23,801 bases of DNA from DATEUP01 sp035283065 (GCA_035283065.1 DATEUP010000078.1:1-23801); one strand, 5' to 3'. Counted from the stretch's first letter, positions 14,850 to 22,952 are shown. Numbers and translations: made by a program. The notes: generated by a model not told the origin, from the sequence alone.

Positions 14850-15066
14850 TAGAACCGGAAAACGCCCTACAGTCGTAGGATTTCTTCCGCGAGGATCATT
14901 TGGTTGTCCCGCCGAACCCCCCGAACGAGGGCAGAGCCGGCCGCGCGTTCGGCTGGCGGCCCTCGGCAAAGCGCGTCATGATAGAAGGCCGGGCCTGCGG
15001 AGGCAGCGCTCCTCCTTGCGAAGGGGGCGTTCGCAGGGAGACGAAGTCGGGCCGGGGGCCCGGAGA
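14850..15066. other. Noncoding spacer with overlapping inverted repeats
   Basis: No supported gene lies between the glnA and aldolase promoters. The stretch 14994-15037 contains CCTGCG (14994-14999) complementary to CGCAGG (15032-15037), an inner GGAGG/CCTCC pair (14999-15003, 15011-15015), and TGCGAA/TTCGCA (15017-15022, 15030-15035), which overlaps the outer arm. It may be an operator array or a structured RNA; no tRNA or known riboswitch was recognised. Confidence 0.4.
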
Positions 15067-15067
15067 A

Positions 15068-15076
15068 TGATTAAAG
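15068..15076 (+). promoter_or_regulatory. TATA-like box for the aldolase/dehydrogenase gene
   Basis: TGATTAAAG centred near 15072 is about 29 bp before ATG 15101. Transcription would start at or within a few bases of the start codon, giving a leaderless mRNA. Confidence 0.55.
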
Positions 15077-15100
15077 CGGCGTGAGGCGTGGCCGCGTCGC

Positions 15101-17161
15101 ATGGAATCGCGCTGGAACGAGGCCGAGGCGCAGGGCAGAAGCGACCTCGACCTCACCATCTACGCTTCGCGGCTCATCGGGGCCGAGGAGTCCCTCGTGC
15201 TCTGGGGCGGGGGCAACACCTCGGTCAAGGTGAAGGGGCTCGACTTCCGCGGCCGTGAGGCCGATGTAATGTGGATCAAGGGCTCGGGGTCGGACCTCAA
15301 GTCGATCGAGGCGAAGCACTTCGCGGGCGTCGTGCTGGAGGATGTGCGCCCCCTGCTTCAGCGCGAGAAGGAGATGGACGACGAGGAGATGGTGGGCTAC
15401 CTTGCAAGTTGCCTCACGGACCCGAAAGCGCCGCGCCCTTCGATCGAGACGCTGCTCCACGGGTTCCTTCCCGCGAAGTTCATCGTCCACACCCACGCGG
15501 ACCTGGTCCAGGCGCTCACGAACAACGAGCGTGGCGAAGCCGCGGTCAAGGACGAATTCGGGGAGGAGGCGGTCGTCGTCCCCTACCAGCGGCCGGGCTT
15601 CAAGCTCTCACGGATGGTCTTCGACGCGGTCTTGGAAAAGCCGAACGCGCGCTTCCTCGTCCTGCGCAAGCACGGGCTCATCACATGGGGCGAGACCGCG
15701 CGCGAGGCCTACGAGCGGACCATCGAGGCGATCACCCGCGTGGAGGCGTACATCGCCAAGGCGGGCAAGGAGAAGGACCCGGTCGCCGAGCGCGCGTGCG
15801 AGCCCCTCGCAACGGAGGCGCGAGAGGCGACCTACGCGGCGGTGGCGCCGCAGCTGCGCGGCCTCCTTTCGAAGGGCAAGCGGGTCGTGCTGCGCTTTGA
15901 TGACAGCCCCGACATCCTGGACTTTGTCTGCTGCAGGGACGCCAAGCGGCTTTCCCAGGTGGGGCCGGCCACCCCGGACCACGTGCTCTCGACGCGCGTG
16001 TGGCCGGCATTCATTGACTGGCGCCCGCACGAGGACGCGGCCGCGCTCGACGCGCGCCTCAAGGAGGGCGTGGACTTGTGGCTGGCCAGGGACGAGCTCT
16101 ACTTCAAGACGCACTCGGACGGAAAGCTCGCCAGGCTCGAGGCCTACCCGCGCGTGATCCTGATTCCAGGCCTCGGCATGGTGACGGCGGGACCCGACGC
16201 CAGGCGCACGCGCGTGATCGCCGACATCTACCACCACACAATCTCCGTGGTGCGTCAGGCGAGCCGGCTCGGCGCCTATGTCTCGCTCACGGAGGCCGAG
16301 GCCTTCGGGGTCGACTACTGGCCGCTCGAGCTCTACAAGCTCACGCTCCAGCCGCCGGAGAAGGAGTTCTCGCGCCGGATTGTCATGGTGACGGGGGCGG
16401 GAAGCGGGATCGGGCGGGTCGCGGCCGCGCGCTTCGCCGACGCAGGGGCCCACGTCATCGTGACCGACGTGGTGAAGGCCGCCGCCGACCAAGTGGCGCA
16501 GGAGATCGCCAAGAAGCACCCCGACCGGGCGCTCTCGATCGAGCTCGACGTGACCTCGGAGGCCTCGGTCAAGGAGGCGTTTGACGTGGCGCTCTTCGCG
16601 CTGGGCGGCATCGACGTGGTCTTCTCGAATGCCGGGATCGCGCTCTCCTCCCCGATCGAGTCGATGCCGCTTGACGACTGGCAGAGGTCGCACGCCGTGA
16701 ACACGACGGGGCACTTCCTGGTCGGCCAGGCGGCGCTGCGGATCTTCAGGCGCCAGGGCCTCGGGGGCTCGATCGTGCTGAACGCCTCGAAGAACGTGAC
16801 GGCGCCCGGCAAGGACTTCGGCGCCTACTCCGCCTCGAAGGCCGCGGCCGCGCAGCTTTGCCGGATCCTCGCGATCGAGGGCGCGGAGGTGGGCGTGCGC
16901 GCGAACATGGTAAACCCCGACGCCGTGTTCCAGGGGACCGGGCTTTGGTCAAGCGAGATCCGCGAAAACCGCGCGAAGGCGCAAGGGATCGACGTCGACA
17001 AGATCGAGGAGTACTACAAGAACCGCAGCCTGCTGAAGCTCCCGGTCTTGCCGGAGGACGTCGCGGAGGCCGTCCTCTTCCTCGCGTCGGACCGCGCGGC
17101 CAAGACGACGGGGGCCATGCTGCCCGTCGACAGCGGGGTCGTCGGCGCGTTCCCCCGTTAG
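15101..17161 (+). CDS. Bifunctional class II aldolase / short-chain dehydrogenase fusion
   Basis: The 686-residue protein joins two enzymes. Residues 1-400 are a class II (metal-dependent) aldolase with GGGNTSVK (36-43), the metal-binding FIVHTHADL (His130, His132) and KHGLITWG (His191). Residues about 425-686 are a short-chain dehydrogenase with MVTGAGSGIG (429-438), NAGIA (510), catalytic Ser563 and Tyr576-x3-Lys580. The same architecture is known as bifunctional rhamnulose-1-phosphate aldolase/lactaldehyde dehydrogenase (RhaEW/YuxG type), where the aldolase makes lactaldehyde and the dehydrogenase oxidises it. No rhamnose isomerase, kinase or sugar transporter is nearby, so the sugar substrate is open. 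The gene stands alone with a leaderless-type promoter and converges on the aminomutase-like gene. Confidence 0.92.
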   Translation: MESRWNEAEAQGRSDLDLTIYASRLIGAEESLVLWGGGNTSVKVKGLDFRGREADVMWIKGSGSDLKSIEAKHFAGVVLEDVRPLLQREKEMDDEEMVGYLASCLTDPKAPRPSIETLLHGFLPAKFIVHTHADLVQALTNNERGEAAVKDEFGEEAVVVPYQRPGFKLSRMVFDAVLEKPNARFLVLRKHGLITWGETAREAYERTIEAITRVEAYIAKAGKEKDPVAERACEPLATEAREATYAAVAPQLRGLLSKGKRVVLRFDDSPDILDFVCCRDAKRLSQVGPATPDHVLSTRVWPAFIDWRPHEDAAALDARLKEGVDLWLARDELYFKTHSDGKLARLEAYPRVILIPGLGMVTAGPDARRTRVIADIYHHTISVVRQASRLGAYVSLTEAEAFGVDYWPLELYKLTLQPPEKEFSRRIVMVTGAGSGIGRVAAARFADAGAHVIVTDVVKAAADQVAQEIAKKHPDRALSIELDVTSEASVKEAFDVALFALGGIDVVFSNAGIALSSPIESMPLDDWQRSHAVNTTGHFLVGQAALRIFRRQGLGGSIVLNASKNVTAPGKDFGAYSASKAAAAQLCRILAIEGAEVGVRANMVNPDAVFQGTGLWSSEIRENRAKAQGIDVDKIEEYYKNRSLLKLPVLPEDVAEAVLFLASDRAAKTTGAMLPVDSGVVGAFPR

Positions 17162-17185
17162 GGCGGCTTCGAGCGGGGGCGCACC

Positions 17186-17209
17186 CCCTAGGTACGCACG
17201 CGCCTAGGG
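17186..17209. terminator. Inverted repeat at a convergent gene junction
   Basis: CCCTAGG (17186-17192) and CCTAGGG (17203-17209) are exact inverted repeats with a 10-bp loop. The right arm includes the TAG stop of the minus-strand gene. A bidirectional 3'-end hairpin is the simplest reading. Confidence 0.4.
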
Positions 17210-18610
17210 CGGCCCGCCTTCAAGCTCGTCGGCCGCTGCGGCCGGCACGCCCTGGCGGGCGCGGGCGAGGATCTCGCGGAGCTGCGCTTCGAAGTAGAAC
17301 TCCTTCTCGCCGAAGGCCGGCTTAAGGTCGTCGAGCCACCGCGCCTGCGAGTCGTACCTGGCGAAAAAGGGCTGGCCCACCCAATCGGGGTGCCGCCCCT
17401 GGATGAAGCGCAGGACGAAGATCCGTTCCCCGTAGGCTTGTGCGACGCCGACGATCTGCACTTTGCCCGGCAAGGCCGACATCGAGGGGCCCCGGGCCGT
17501 GCGGCACACGCCGCTTACCCGCTGGTACGCCCCGCGGAACACGTGCCACGCGCGCTCGAGGGGGACCTCGAAGAAGTGGCGAGCGCCGGTGTCGCGCACC
17601 ACGAACATGTAATACGGGATCATGCGAAGGTCCACCTGCGTGCGCCACATCTCGGCCCAGATGGCGGGGTTGTCGTTGATGTTCGCAAGGAGCGGGGACT
17701 GCGTGCGCATCTGCACGTTGGCCGCACGGAGGCGCTTGGCGGCCTCGCGGACGGCCGGCGTGGAAAGCTCCCGCGGGTGGTTGAAGTGCGCCATGAGCGC
17801 CATGTGCTTGCCCGCCTCCCCCGCGCGTGCGAAAAGGTCGAGGAGCTCGTCGGCGTCGTCGTCCGTAATGAACCGGTACGGCCAATAGGCGAGCGCCTTC
17901 GAGCCAATCCGGATCGTGTGGAGGGAGCGCAAGTTCGCCTCGAGGAGGGGCTCGATGTACTTGCGCAGGAACCTCGTCTTCATGAGCAGGGGGTCGCCCC
18001 CCGTGAAGAGGACGTCCTGCACCTCGGCGTGGTCCTGGAGGTAGGCGACGAGCCGCTCGGCGGCGCTCTCGGCGAACTTGAGCCCCTCCATCCCAACGAA
18101 CTGGGGCCATCGGAAGCAGAACGTGCAGTAGGCGTGGCAGGTCTGCCCCTGCGAAGGGAAGAAGAGGACAGTCTCCCGGTACTTGTGCTGCATCCCTTCG
18201 AGGCGCACGCCCCGGTGCTCGGGGACGTTGTAGTCCTTCTGTCCGGCGGGGTGCGGGTTGAGCTCCCTGCGAATCATGTCGGCAGCGGCACGCACATCGG
18301 CTTCGGGCGCGCCCTGGCGGCGCAGGGACTCGATGACCTCAAAGTGGCGGGGGAGCAGCATGCCGCGCTGCGGGAAGTTGAGCACGAAAATGGGGTCGTC
18401 CGGGACGCGGGTCCAGTCGATGAGCTCGGAGACGACGTAGTTGTTTGTTTTGAAAGGGAGGACCGAACCAACGACGCGCATGGCCTCGCGGTCGGCCTCG
18501 GAGAACCGCTCGAGCTCGGCGATCTCCCCGAGGTTGTGCATGAGGTAGGCCTTGTACGCCCGCGGCACCCACTCGGGAGCGCGCTTTTCGGGCTGTGCGT
18601 TCAGTGCCAT
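17204..18610 (-). CDS. Lysine 2,3-aminomutase-like radical SAM protein (KamA family)
   Basis: KamA-family enzymes use a [4Fe-4S] cluster, SAM and PLP to move an amino group from C2 to C3. The 468-residue product from ATG 18610 has the radical SAM triad C158-x3-C162-x2-C165 (CHAYCTFCF), FTGGDPLLM (202-210) and TQSPLLANINDNP (303-315), which matches the NQSVLLRGVND region of the true enzyme. In lysine 2,3-aminomutase a DAPGGGGKIP motif carries the substrate-binding Asp and the PLP Lys. Here the equivalent is GPSMSALPGKVQI, keeping Lys383 but lacking the Asp and the glycine run, so the substrate may differ from lysine. No beta-lysine acetyltransferase (ablB) is adjacent, which argues against the usual osmolyte pathway. 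The TATA-like box at 18741 implies a long leader that contains a strong hairpin. Confidence 0.85.
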   Translation of the reverse strand: MALNAQPEKRAPEWVPRAYKAYLMHNLGEIAELERFSEADREAMRVVGSVLPFKTNNYVVSELIDWTRVPDDPIFVLNFPQRGMLLPRHFEVIESLRRQGAPEADVRAAADMIRRELNPHPAGQKDYNVPEHRGVRLEGMQHKYRETVLFFPSQGQTCHAYCTFCFRWPQFVGMEGLKFAESAAERLVAYLQDHAEVQDVLFTGGDPLLMKTRFLRKYIEPLLEANLRSLHTIRIGSKALAYWPYRFITDDDADELLDLFARAGEAGKHMALMAHFNHPRELSTPAVREAAKRLRAANVQMRTQSPLLANINDNPAIWAEMWRTQVDLRMIPYYMFVVRDTGARHFFEVPLERAWHVFRGAYQRVSGVCRTARGPSMSALPGKVQIVGVAQAYGERIFVLRFIQGRHPDWVGQPFFARYDSQARWLDDLKPAFGEKEFYFEAQLREILARARQGVPAAAADELEGGPP

Positions 18611-18634
18611 AGCTATCCTCGCGCCTTTGCGAAT

Positions 18635-18657
18635 GGCCGCCGGCCGAGCCGGCGGCC
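18635..18657 (-). promoter_or_regulatory. 10-bp perfect hairpin in the aminomutase-like leader
   Basis: GGCCGCCGGC (18635-18644), loop CGA, GCCGGCGGCC (18648-18657) form a perfect stem ending 24 bp before ATG 18610. It lies between the predicted transcription start and the gene, so it could be an RNA hairpin or an operator. Confidence 0.45.
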
Positions 18658-18740
18658 CGTCCCGCAATTCACGAGACGGAACGAAGCCGCCGCGCGCGGA
18701 CGCGCCCACGGCCCCGCAAGCAGGTGTGGGCCTCCATCGT

Positions 18741-18750
18741 ATTTACAAAT
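18741..18750 (-). promoter_or_regulatory. TATA-like box for the aminomutase-like gene
   Basis: ATTTGTAAAT on the minus strand is the only A/T-rich element upstream of ATG 18610. It predicts a leader of about 109 nt. The rest of the 18611-18958 spacer holds the hairpin, GC-rich repeats and the opposing antiporter promoter, and no gene. Confidence 0.4.
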
Positions 18751-18902
18751 TCCCCGCAGCCCCTCATTGCGGCCGCGGCAGGCGCGGCGCCGACGCCCCT
18801 GCGCAAGATTCTCGGGTCCCCCAACCACGCGGGACGGTCGGGGCCCGGGCCCTCGTGCCGGGGCCCGCGGGCACCAAGTCGGCCAGCGCCCGGACAGCGA
18901 AA

Positions 18903-18910
18903 CTACTAAA
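18903..18910 (+). promoter_or_regulatory. TATA-like box for the antiporter gene
   Basis: CTACTAAA lies about 52 bp before ATG 18959 and predicts a leader of roughly 25 nt that includes the GGCGGAGG ribosome site. Confidence 0.45.
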
Positions 18911-18958
18911 CACCCGCGCCCGTGACCGGAGGCATCCCGACCGGGCGGAGGCGTTGCG

Positions 18959-20248
18959 ATGGCGGGCGAAGACATCGTGGTCCAGCTGCTCGCGCTCCTC
19001 TTCGTGATGTTCGTGGCCGCGCGCCTGCTTGGCCGCGCGGTCGAAATGGTTGGCCTGCCAGGCGTAATCGGCGAGATCGCCGCCGGAATCCTGCTCGGCC
19101 CGTCCGCGTTTGGCATCATCGACCCGGCCAACGTCGACTACGGGATTACCCTGGAGGCGCTCGCCGAGATTGGCATCGTCGTGCTCCTCTTTTCCGTGGG
19201 CCTCGAAACGCGCATCGGCGACCTCAAGAGGGTCGGGCGGGCGGCGAGCCAAACGGCCATGCTTGGCGTCGCGGTGCCGCTGGCGGTCGGAACCGCCGTT
19301 TTGATGGCGCTCGCCTACGAGTGGCACGCGGCGCTCTTCGTGGGGACGGCCATGGTCGCAACGTCGGTCGGTATCACGGCAAGGGTGCTCTCAGACCTCG
19401 ACATGACCCAAACCAAAACCGCGAAGGTCATCCTCGGGGCGGCCGTGATCGACGACATCCTTGGGATGCTCGTCCTCGCGGTCGTTGGAGCGGTGGCTCT
19501 CGGCGGCACGGCGAATTTCCTGGATATTTCGATCGTGGTCGGTGAGGCGCTGCTATTCGTCGTGGTCGCGATCACCGTCCTGCCGCGCGTCGTCGACCGC
19601 CTTGCCGGCGAGCGCAAACTCATGGAAGGAAAGAAGCTCTACGACCGCCGGCTTGACCGGTTGAAGCCGGTGCAGACGCGCCAATCCGCCTTCGCCTTGG
19701 CAATCGCCATGTGCCTGGGGCTTGCGGCCGCGTCTTCCTTCTTCCGCCTGGCGCCGATCATCGGCGCGTTCATCGCGGGCGTCGCATTTGCCGACGTGGA
19801 ACGGCGCTATCGCCTGCACGACCAGTTCGAGCCCGTGCGCGTCCTGCTCGTCCCATTCTTTTTCGTGCTGATGGGGGCGAAGGTGTCGCTTACGGCCTTT
19901 GCTGTAGACCCCTCGCTCATCGTGCTTGCGCTTGGGATCACAGCCGTTGCCTCTGCCACGAAGTACTACCCCTGCCGCTTTGGAGCGAGGTCCCTCGGCC
20001 GTGGGCCGGCTCGCGCCGTGGGTTTCGGGATGATCCCGAGGGGCGAGGTGGGACTCATTGTCGCGGCGGTGGCGCTCAAAGCCGGCATCATCGATTCCCC
20101 GTTGTTTTCCGTGGTAGTATTCATGTCCCTCGGCACCAGCCTCGTGGCGCCGCCGCTGCTCCGGCGTGCGATGGCGAAGGACGGCCACGAGCATCTGCTC
20201 AACGGAGAGCGGGTCGCCAAGAGCCGTGAGTGGAGGCCCCCGGATTGA
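18959..20248 (+). CDS. CPA2-family Na+(K+)/H+ antiporter
   Basis: This membrane protein exchanges protons for Na+ or K+. The 429-residue sequence shows about 12-13 hydrophobic segments. GLPGVIGEIAAGILLGPSAFG (33-53) near the N terminus and VVLLFSVGLETRIGDL are family hallmarks. The ion-binding motif AAVIDDILG contains adjacent Asp165-Asp166, as in electrogenic CPA2 exchangers. The motif MIPRGEVGLIVA lies near the end. There is no C-terminal TrkA/RCK or universal-stress domain, unlike KefB/KefC, so it is probably not a gated K+ efflux system. ATG 18959 has a good ribosome site (GGAGG, 8 nt upstream). It stands alone, convergent with the small zinc protein gene (7-bp gap). Confidence 0.93.
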   Translation: MAGEDIVVQLLALLFVMFVAARLLGRAVEMVGLPGVIGEIAAGILLGPSAFGIIDPANVDYGITLEALAEIGIVVLLFSVGLETRIGDLKRVGRAASQTAMLGVAVPLAVGTAVLMALAYEWHAALFVGTAMVATSVGITARVLSDLDMTQTKTAKVILGAAVIDDILGMLVLAVVGAVALGGTANFLDISIVVGEALLFVVVAITVLPRVVDRLAGERKLMEGKKLYDRRLDRLKPVQTRQSAFALAIAMCLGLAAASSFFRLAPIIGAFIAGVAFADVERRYRLHDQFEPVRVLLVPFFFVLMGAKVSLTAFAVDPSLIVLALGITAVASATKYYPCRFGARSLGRGPARAVGFGMIPRGEVGLIVAAVALKAGIIDSPLFSVVVFMSLGTSLVAPPLLRRAMAKDGHEHLLNGERVAKSREWRPPD

Positions 20249-20255
20249 GGGCCCT

Positions 20256-20456
20256 TCAGTCCTCGTCGGCGGGCCGGGCCGGGAACGCGTACTCGTCCGG
20301 GGCCTCGTCGAAGAGCACGGCGCAGGCCGCGCTGCAGAACACGTAGACCTCGTCGAGGGCCTCGCGCCGCAAGGTCCCTCGAGCGGGTCCTTTGCAGACG
20401 GCGCACTCGAGGCCGGGGATGTGGCGCGGCGCCAGGCGTTTGGCGGCGGCTCGCAT
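20256..20456 (-). CDS. Small TRASH/YHS-like zinc-ribbon protein (66 aa)
   Basis: The short protein has a treble-clef-like metal site: Cys18-x2-Cys21 (LECAVCKGP) and Cys41-x3-Cys45 (VFCSAACAVLFDEAP), with the aromatic and Pro-x-x-Tyr ending typical of TRASH and YHS domains. These modules bind zinc or copper and act as metallochaperones or protein-interaction fingers. ATG 20456 is preceded by an AG-rich stretch. It is the last gene of a minus-strand run that begins with the methyltransferase at 22803, although the 70-bp gap to the ACT gene may contain its own promoter. The C-terminal tail is acidic (PADED). Confidence 0.75.
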   Translation of the reverse strand: MRAAAKRLAPRHIPGLECAVCKGPARGTLRREALDEVYVFCSAACAVLFDEAPDEYAFPARPADED

Positions 20457-20526
20457 CGTTCTTCCCTTGCCTAAGGGGGCTTTGAGGCCTTCGTATGAAC
20501 GTTAGGGGCGCTGGCGCAAGGGCCGC

Positions 20527-20913
20527 CTACTTCAGGGCCTTGCGAGCCGCCCCGATGTCTGCCACCTCGAAGATGATCTCGAAGTGGCCGTCCCTTTCGG
20601 AGGCGGCCATGAACCCGCCTTCGATGTTCACGCCCGCCCGGGACAGCTTGTCGGAGAGGGCGGCAAGCTCGCCCGGCGTGTTGGAAGCGGGGACGCTGAG
20701 GACCTCCTGGCGGCGGGCCTTGTAGCCTGCCGACACGAGGGCAGCGAGGGCGGCCTCGGCGTCATCGACGATGAAGCGGGCCTCGTCGGACTTTCCCGTG
20801 CCGAGGATTGCGAAAGCCCGGATGTTCACGTTTTCCCTGCCGATCGCGCCGGCGGCGGCCGCGAGCTCCCCCGGGCGGTTCGGGAGGTCAACAATGAGCT
20901 CGAAGGCGCGCAC
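20527..20913 (-). CDS. Double ACT-domain amino-acid-binding protein
   Basis: The 128-residue protein consists of two ACT domains with no enzyme attached: residues 2-66 (FELIVDLPNRPGELAAAAG) and about 70-128 (EVLSVPASNTPGELAALSDKL). Each carries the Pro-Gly-Glu-Leu turn that starts the first helix. Stand-alone ACT pairs usually bind small ligands, often amino acids, and act as regulators. I set the start at GTG 20913, where the first beta strand begins. The frame open to 21009 gives a basic, low-complexity leader that overlaps the TATA-like GGTTATGG (about 20948). The neighbours are methyltransferase and zinc-protein genes, so the ligand and target are unknown. Confidence 0.85.
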   Translation of the reverse strand: MRAFELIVDLPNRPGELAAAAGAIGRENVNIRAFAILGTGKSDEARFIVDDAEAALAALVSAGYKARRQEVLSVPASNTPGELAALSDKLSRAGVNIEGGFMAASERDGHFEIIFEVADIGAARKALK

Positions 20914-21005
20914 GGGCTCCCCCGCAAGCCCTTCGCGGGGACCCCCATAACCCTTGCGCCCTGAACCTTCAGAGAGCCATCCCTTCGGGCGGGGCCGCCG
21001 GAGGC

Positions 21006-21860
21006 TCACGCCTTGCGCGCTTCGAGGTAGTACATCGGCCAGAGCACCTCGAACTGTCCGCCGTGGACGAGGTGGCCGAGGGCCTCGCGCGCCTCGCGGC
21101 GCAGCGCTTCGCGCGCGGGGGGGGCCATCTCCTCGACCTCGAGGCGCGAGGCGGCGCGGGAGAGCCGCGCGTCAATGAGGGACTCGAGTGCGAAGGCGTG
21201 GAGCGTGTGAGTGACCGTCTCGCCGCGCACATGCGCAAACCCCGCGGCGCGAAGCGCGGCTTCGAAGTCCTCGCGCTCTCGAAGGGACTCTGCGGCGCCC
21301 GCCCAGGTCGAAAGGGCCTCGCGAAGGCGGCCAAGGCGGGGGCCGGGAGAGGCGACCTTGTGGCGCCCCAAGACGTCGTCGAGGATGCGCAGGGCCGCGA
21401 CCTTGTCGAGGTGCCACTCGGCCCACAGGAAGCGGCCCCTGGGCTTCAGGACACGCCGCACCTCCGAAAGGACGTCGCCGGCGCGCAGGAAGGACACGCC
21501 GCAGCTCGAAACCGCCGCATCGAACCACTCGTCGGGGAAGTCGAGGGCGGCGGCGTCCATCTCGAGCACGCGGACGGAGGGGCCGGCCGAAGAGAGGGCG
21601 GATCGCGCGCGCGCGGCCATCGCGGCTGAGCGGTCGATGCCGACGGCGCGGCCCTCGAAGCCGATCTGCGGGGCGGCAATCGAGAGCGCGGTGCCGGTCC
21701 CGGTGCCGACGTCGAGTACCCGCTCGCCCGGCCTCAGGTCCGCGCGGCGCACGACTTCCTCGGCGAACGTGCGGAAGACCGGCGCCCACCGAGACTGCCA
21801 CAAGTCCGCGTCGGCGTCCCAGAGGTCGGCAAGCAGGGCCCGGGCTTCTTCGACCTCCAC
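21006..21860 (-). CDS. SAM-dependent methyltransferase (UbiE/class I)
   Basis: The 284-residue protein from GTG 21860 has class I methyltransferase motifs: motif I VLDVGTGTGT (48-57), the acidic GIDRSAAMAARAR after strand 2, LEMDAAALDFPDEWFDA (motifs II/III) and LSEVRRVLKPRGRFLWAEW (motif IV region). The C-terminal 120 residues form a helical cap likely to select the substrate. It resembles quinone-biosynthesis and small-molecule methyltransferases, but the substrate cannot be read from sequence. A short promoter (GCTAAAG near 21893) fits a near-leaderless start. The second methyltransferase upstream is on the same strand with an 85-bp gap; they share only the core motifs, so they are not recent duplicates. 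Confidence 0.85.
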   Translation of the reverse strand: MEVEEARALLADLWDADADLWQSRWAPVFRTFAEEVVRRADLRPGERVLDVGTGTGTALSIAAPQIGFEGRAVGIDRSAAMAARARSALSSAGPSVRVLEMDAAALDFPDEWFDAAVSSCGVSFLRAGDVLSEVRRVLKPRGRFLWAEWHLDKVAALRILDDVLGRHKVASPGPRLGRLREALSTWAGAAESLREREDFEAALRAAGFAHVRGETVTHTLHAFALESLIDARLSRAASRLEVEEMAPPAREALRREAREALGHLVHGGQFEVLWPMYYLEARKA

Positions 21861-21945
21861 GGGGGCCCTCCAGAGGACGACGCGCCGCGGCCGCTTTAGC
21901 CTTGCCGATCCGTCCCGGCGCGGCCTTGAAATGGCGCGCGCCTGG

Positions 21946-22803
21946 TCATCTTCTCGCGACGGCCATCACGGCTTCGTTCGGCACCCAGATCTTGCCGCCG
22001 CGCCGCGGGTACTTGCGCAGCTGCCGGTACACATCGTCCTTGACCTTCGCGACGTGCGCCCTCGGGTGGTAGTCAAGGACGGGGCCGATCGGGCTCGCGC
22101 GGCGGATCGCGTCCCAGTACTGGGAGGGCGAGTCGACGGGCATGTCGATGACCACCCGCCGGTCCTTCACCTGGCGGAACCCCGCCCGCGCAAGCGCCCC
22201 CTTGAGTTCCTTGATGTTGCCAAACTCGTACGGCGTGGGGATGTACTCGGGCTGGGCCGTATTGCGCACGATGGCGCCGATGATCAGGTCGAGGAACTCC
22301 GCGCGCCAAGGCAGGCCCCAGACGGCGACCCCGAGCTGGCCGCCGGGCTTCAGCACGCGCCGCATCTCCCTGAGCGCCTTCTCGGGCGTCGAGAAGATCT
22401 GGAGGCCGAACCGGCAGGTGACCATGTCGAAGGCGCCGCGGGGGAAGGGCAGGTCCTCGGCGTCGGCCACGCGGAACGAGATGTTCGAGGCGCCCTTGCG
22501 CCGGGCTTCGCGCCGGGCGACCTCGACCATCTTCGGCGAGAGGTCGCAGCCGACGACCTCGATCAGGGGCCCCATCCGTTTGGCAAGTGTGATCCCGGGC
22601 TCGCCCCCGCCGCAGGCCAGGTCGAGGAGCCGGCCGCGCCTGGGGACTTTCAGCATCTTGAGGAGCTCGCGGCCGTAGGGCTCGAGGTAGCGCGTCGCGA
22701 AGGCGACGTAGGCGGGTGAGGCGTAGTCCCAGGTCTCGCGCGTGAATTCCTTGTACTCCTCGGGGTCCCAGGCTTCCTCGTGTTCGAGGCCTTTGCGAGC
22801 CAT
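21946..22803 (-). CDS. SAM-dependent methyltransferase (UbiE-like)
   Basis: The 285-residue protein starts at ATG 22803; the longer frame to 23619 runs antisense through the Lrp-TRASH gene. It has motif I LLDLACGGGEPG (59-70), the acidic loop VVGCDLSPKMVEVARR, RVADAEDLPFPRGAFDMV and ALREMRRVLKPGGQLGVAVW, all typical of UbiE/COQ5-like methyltransferases. The C-terminal region (YWDAIRRASPIGP and onward) is probably a substrate lid. TTCTTAAC at about 22829 predicts transcription starting at the ATG, a leaderless mRNA. It is divergent from the Lrp-TRASH regulator gene with 189 bp between starts. Control by that regulator is possible but unsupported. Confidence 0.87.
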   Translation of the reverse strand: MARKGLEHEEAWDPEEYKEFTRETWDYASPAYVAFATRYLEPYGRELLKMLKVPRRGRLLDLACGGGEPGITLAKRMGPLIEVVGCDLSPKMVEVARREARRKGASNISFRVADAEDLPFPRGAFDMVTCRFGLQIFSTPEKALREMRRVLKPGGQLGVAVWGLPWRAEFLDLIIGAIVRNTAQPEYIPTPYEFGNIKELKGALARAGFRQVKDRRVVIDMPVDSPSQYWDAIRRASPIGPVLDYHPRAHVAKVKDDVYRQLRKYPRRGGKIWVPNEAVMAVARR

Positions 22804-22952
22804 AGGGCCCTGAGGAGGCGCTCCGGGTGTTAAGAACCTCTTCGCCGCCCGAGCCGAGGGGCTCCCGAGTTCCCGTTGGCGTCCGCCAGCCGCGGGTGCG
22901 CTTGCGCCGCCTGCCCGGGGCCTTTCCACGTTCGAAGGGTTTGAGGCGTGTT

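Noticed and set aside
14870..15060. A tRNA or known riboswitch in the glnA-aldolase spacer
   Set aside because: No B-box-like sequence, cloverleaf or recognised riboswitch core was found; only local inverted repeats.
17204..18610. Assignment as true lysine 2,3-aminomutase for beta-lysine osmolyte synthesis
   Set aside because: The DAPGGGGK motif is altered and no ablB acetyltransferase is adjacent, so only family-level naming is justified.
18959..20248. KefB/KefC-type glutathione-gated potassium efflux system
   Set aside because: The C-terminal nucleotide-binding RCK domain is absent; the protein ends soon after the last membrane segment.
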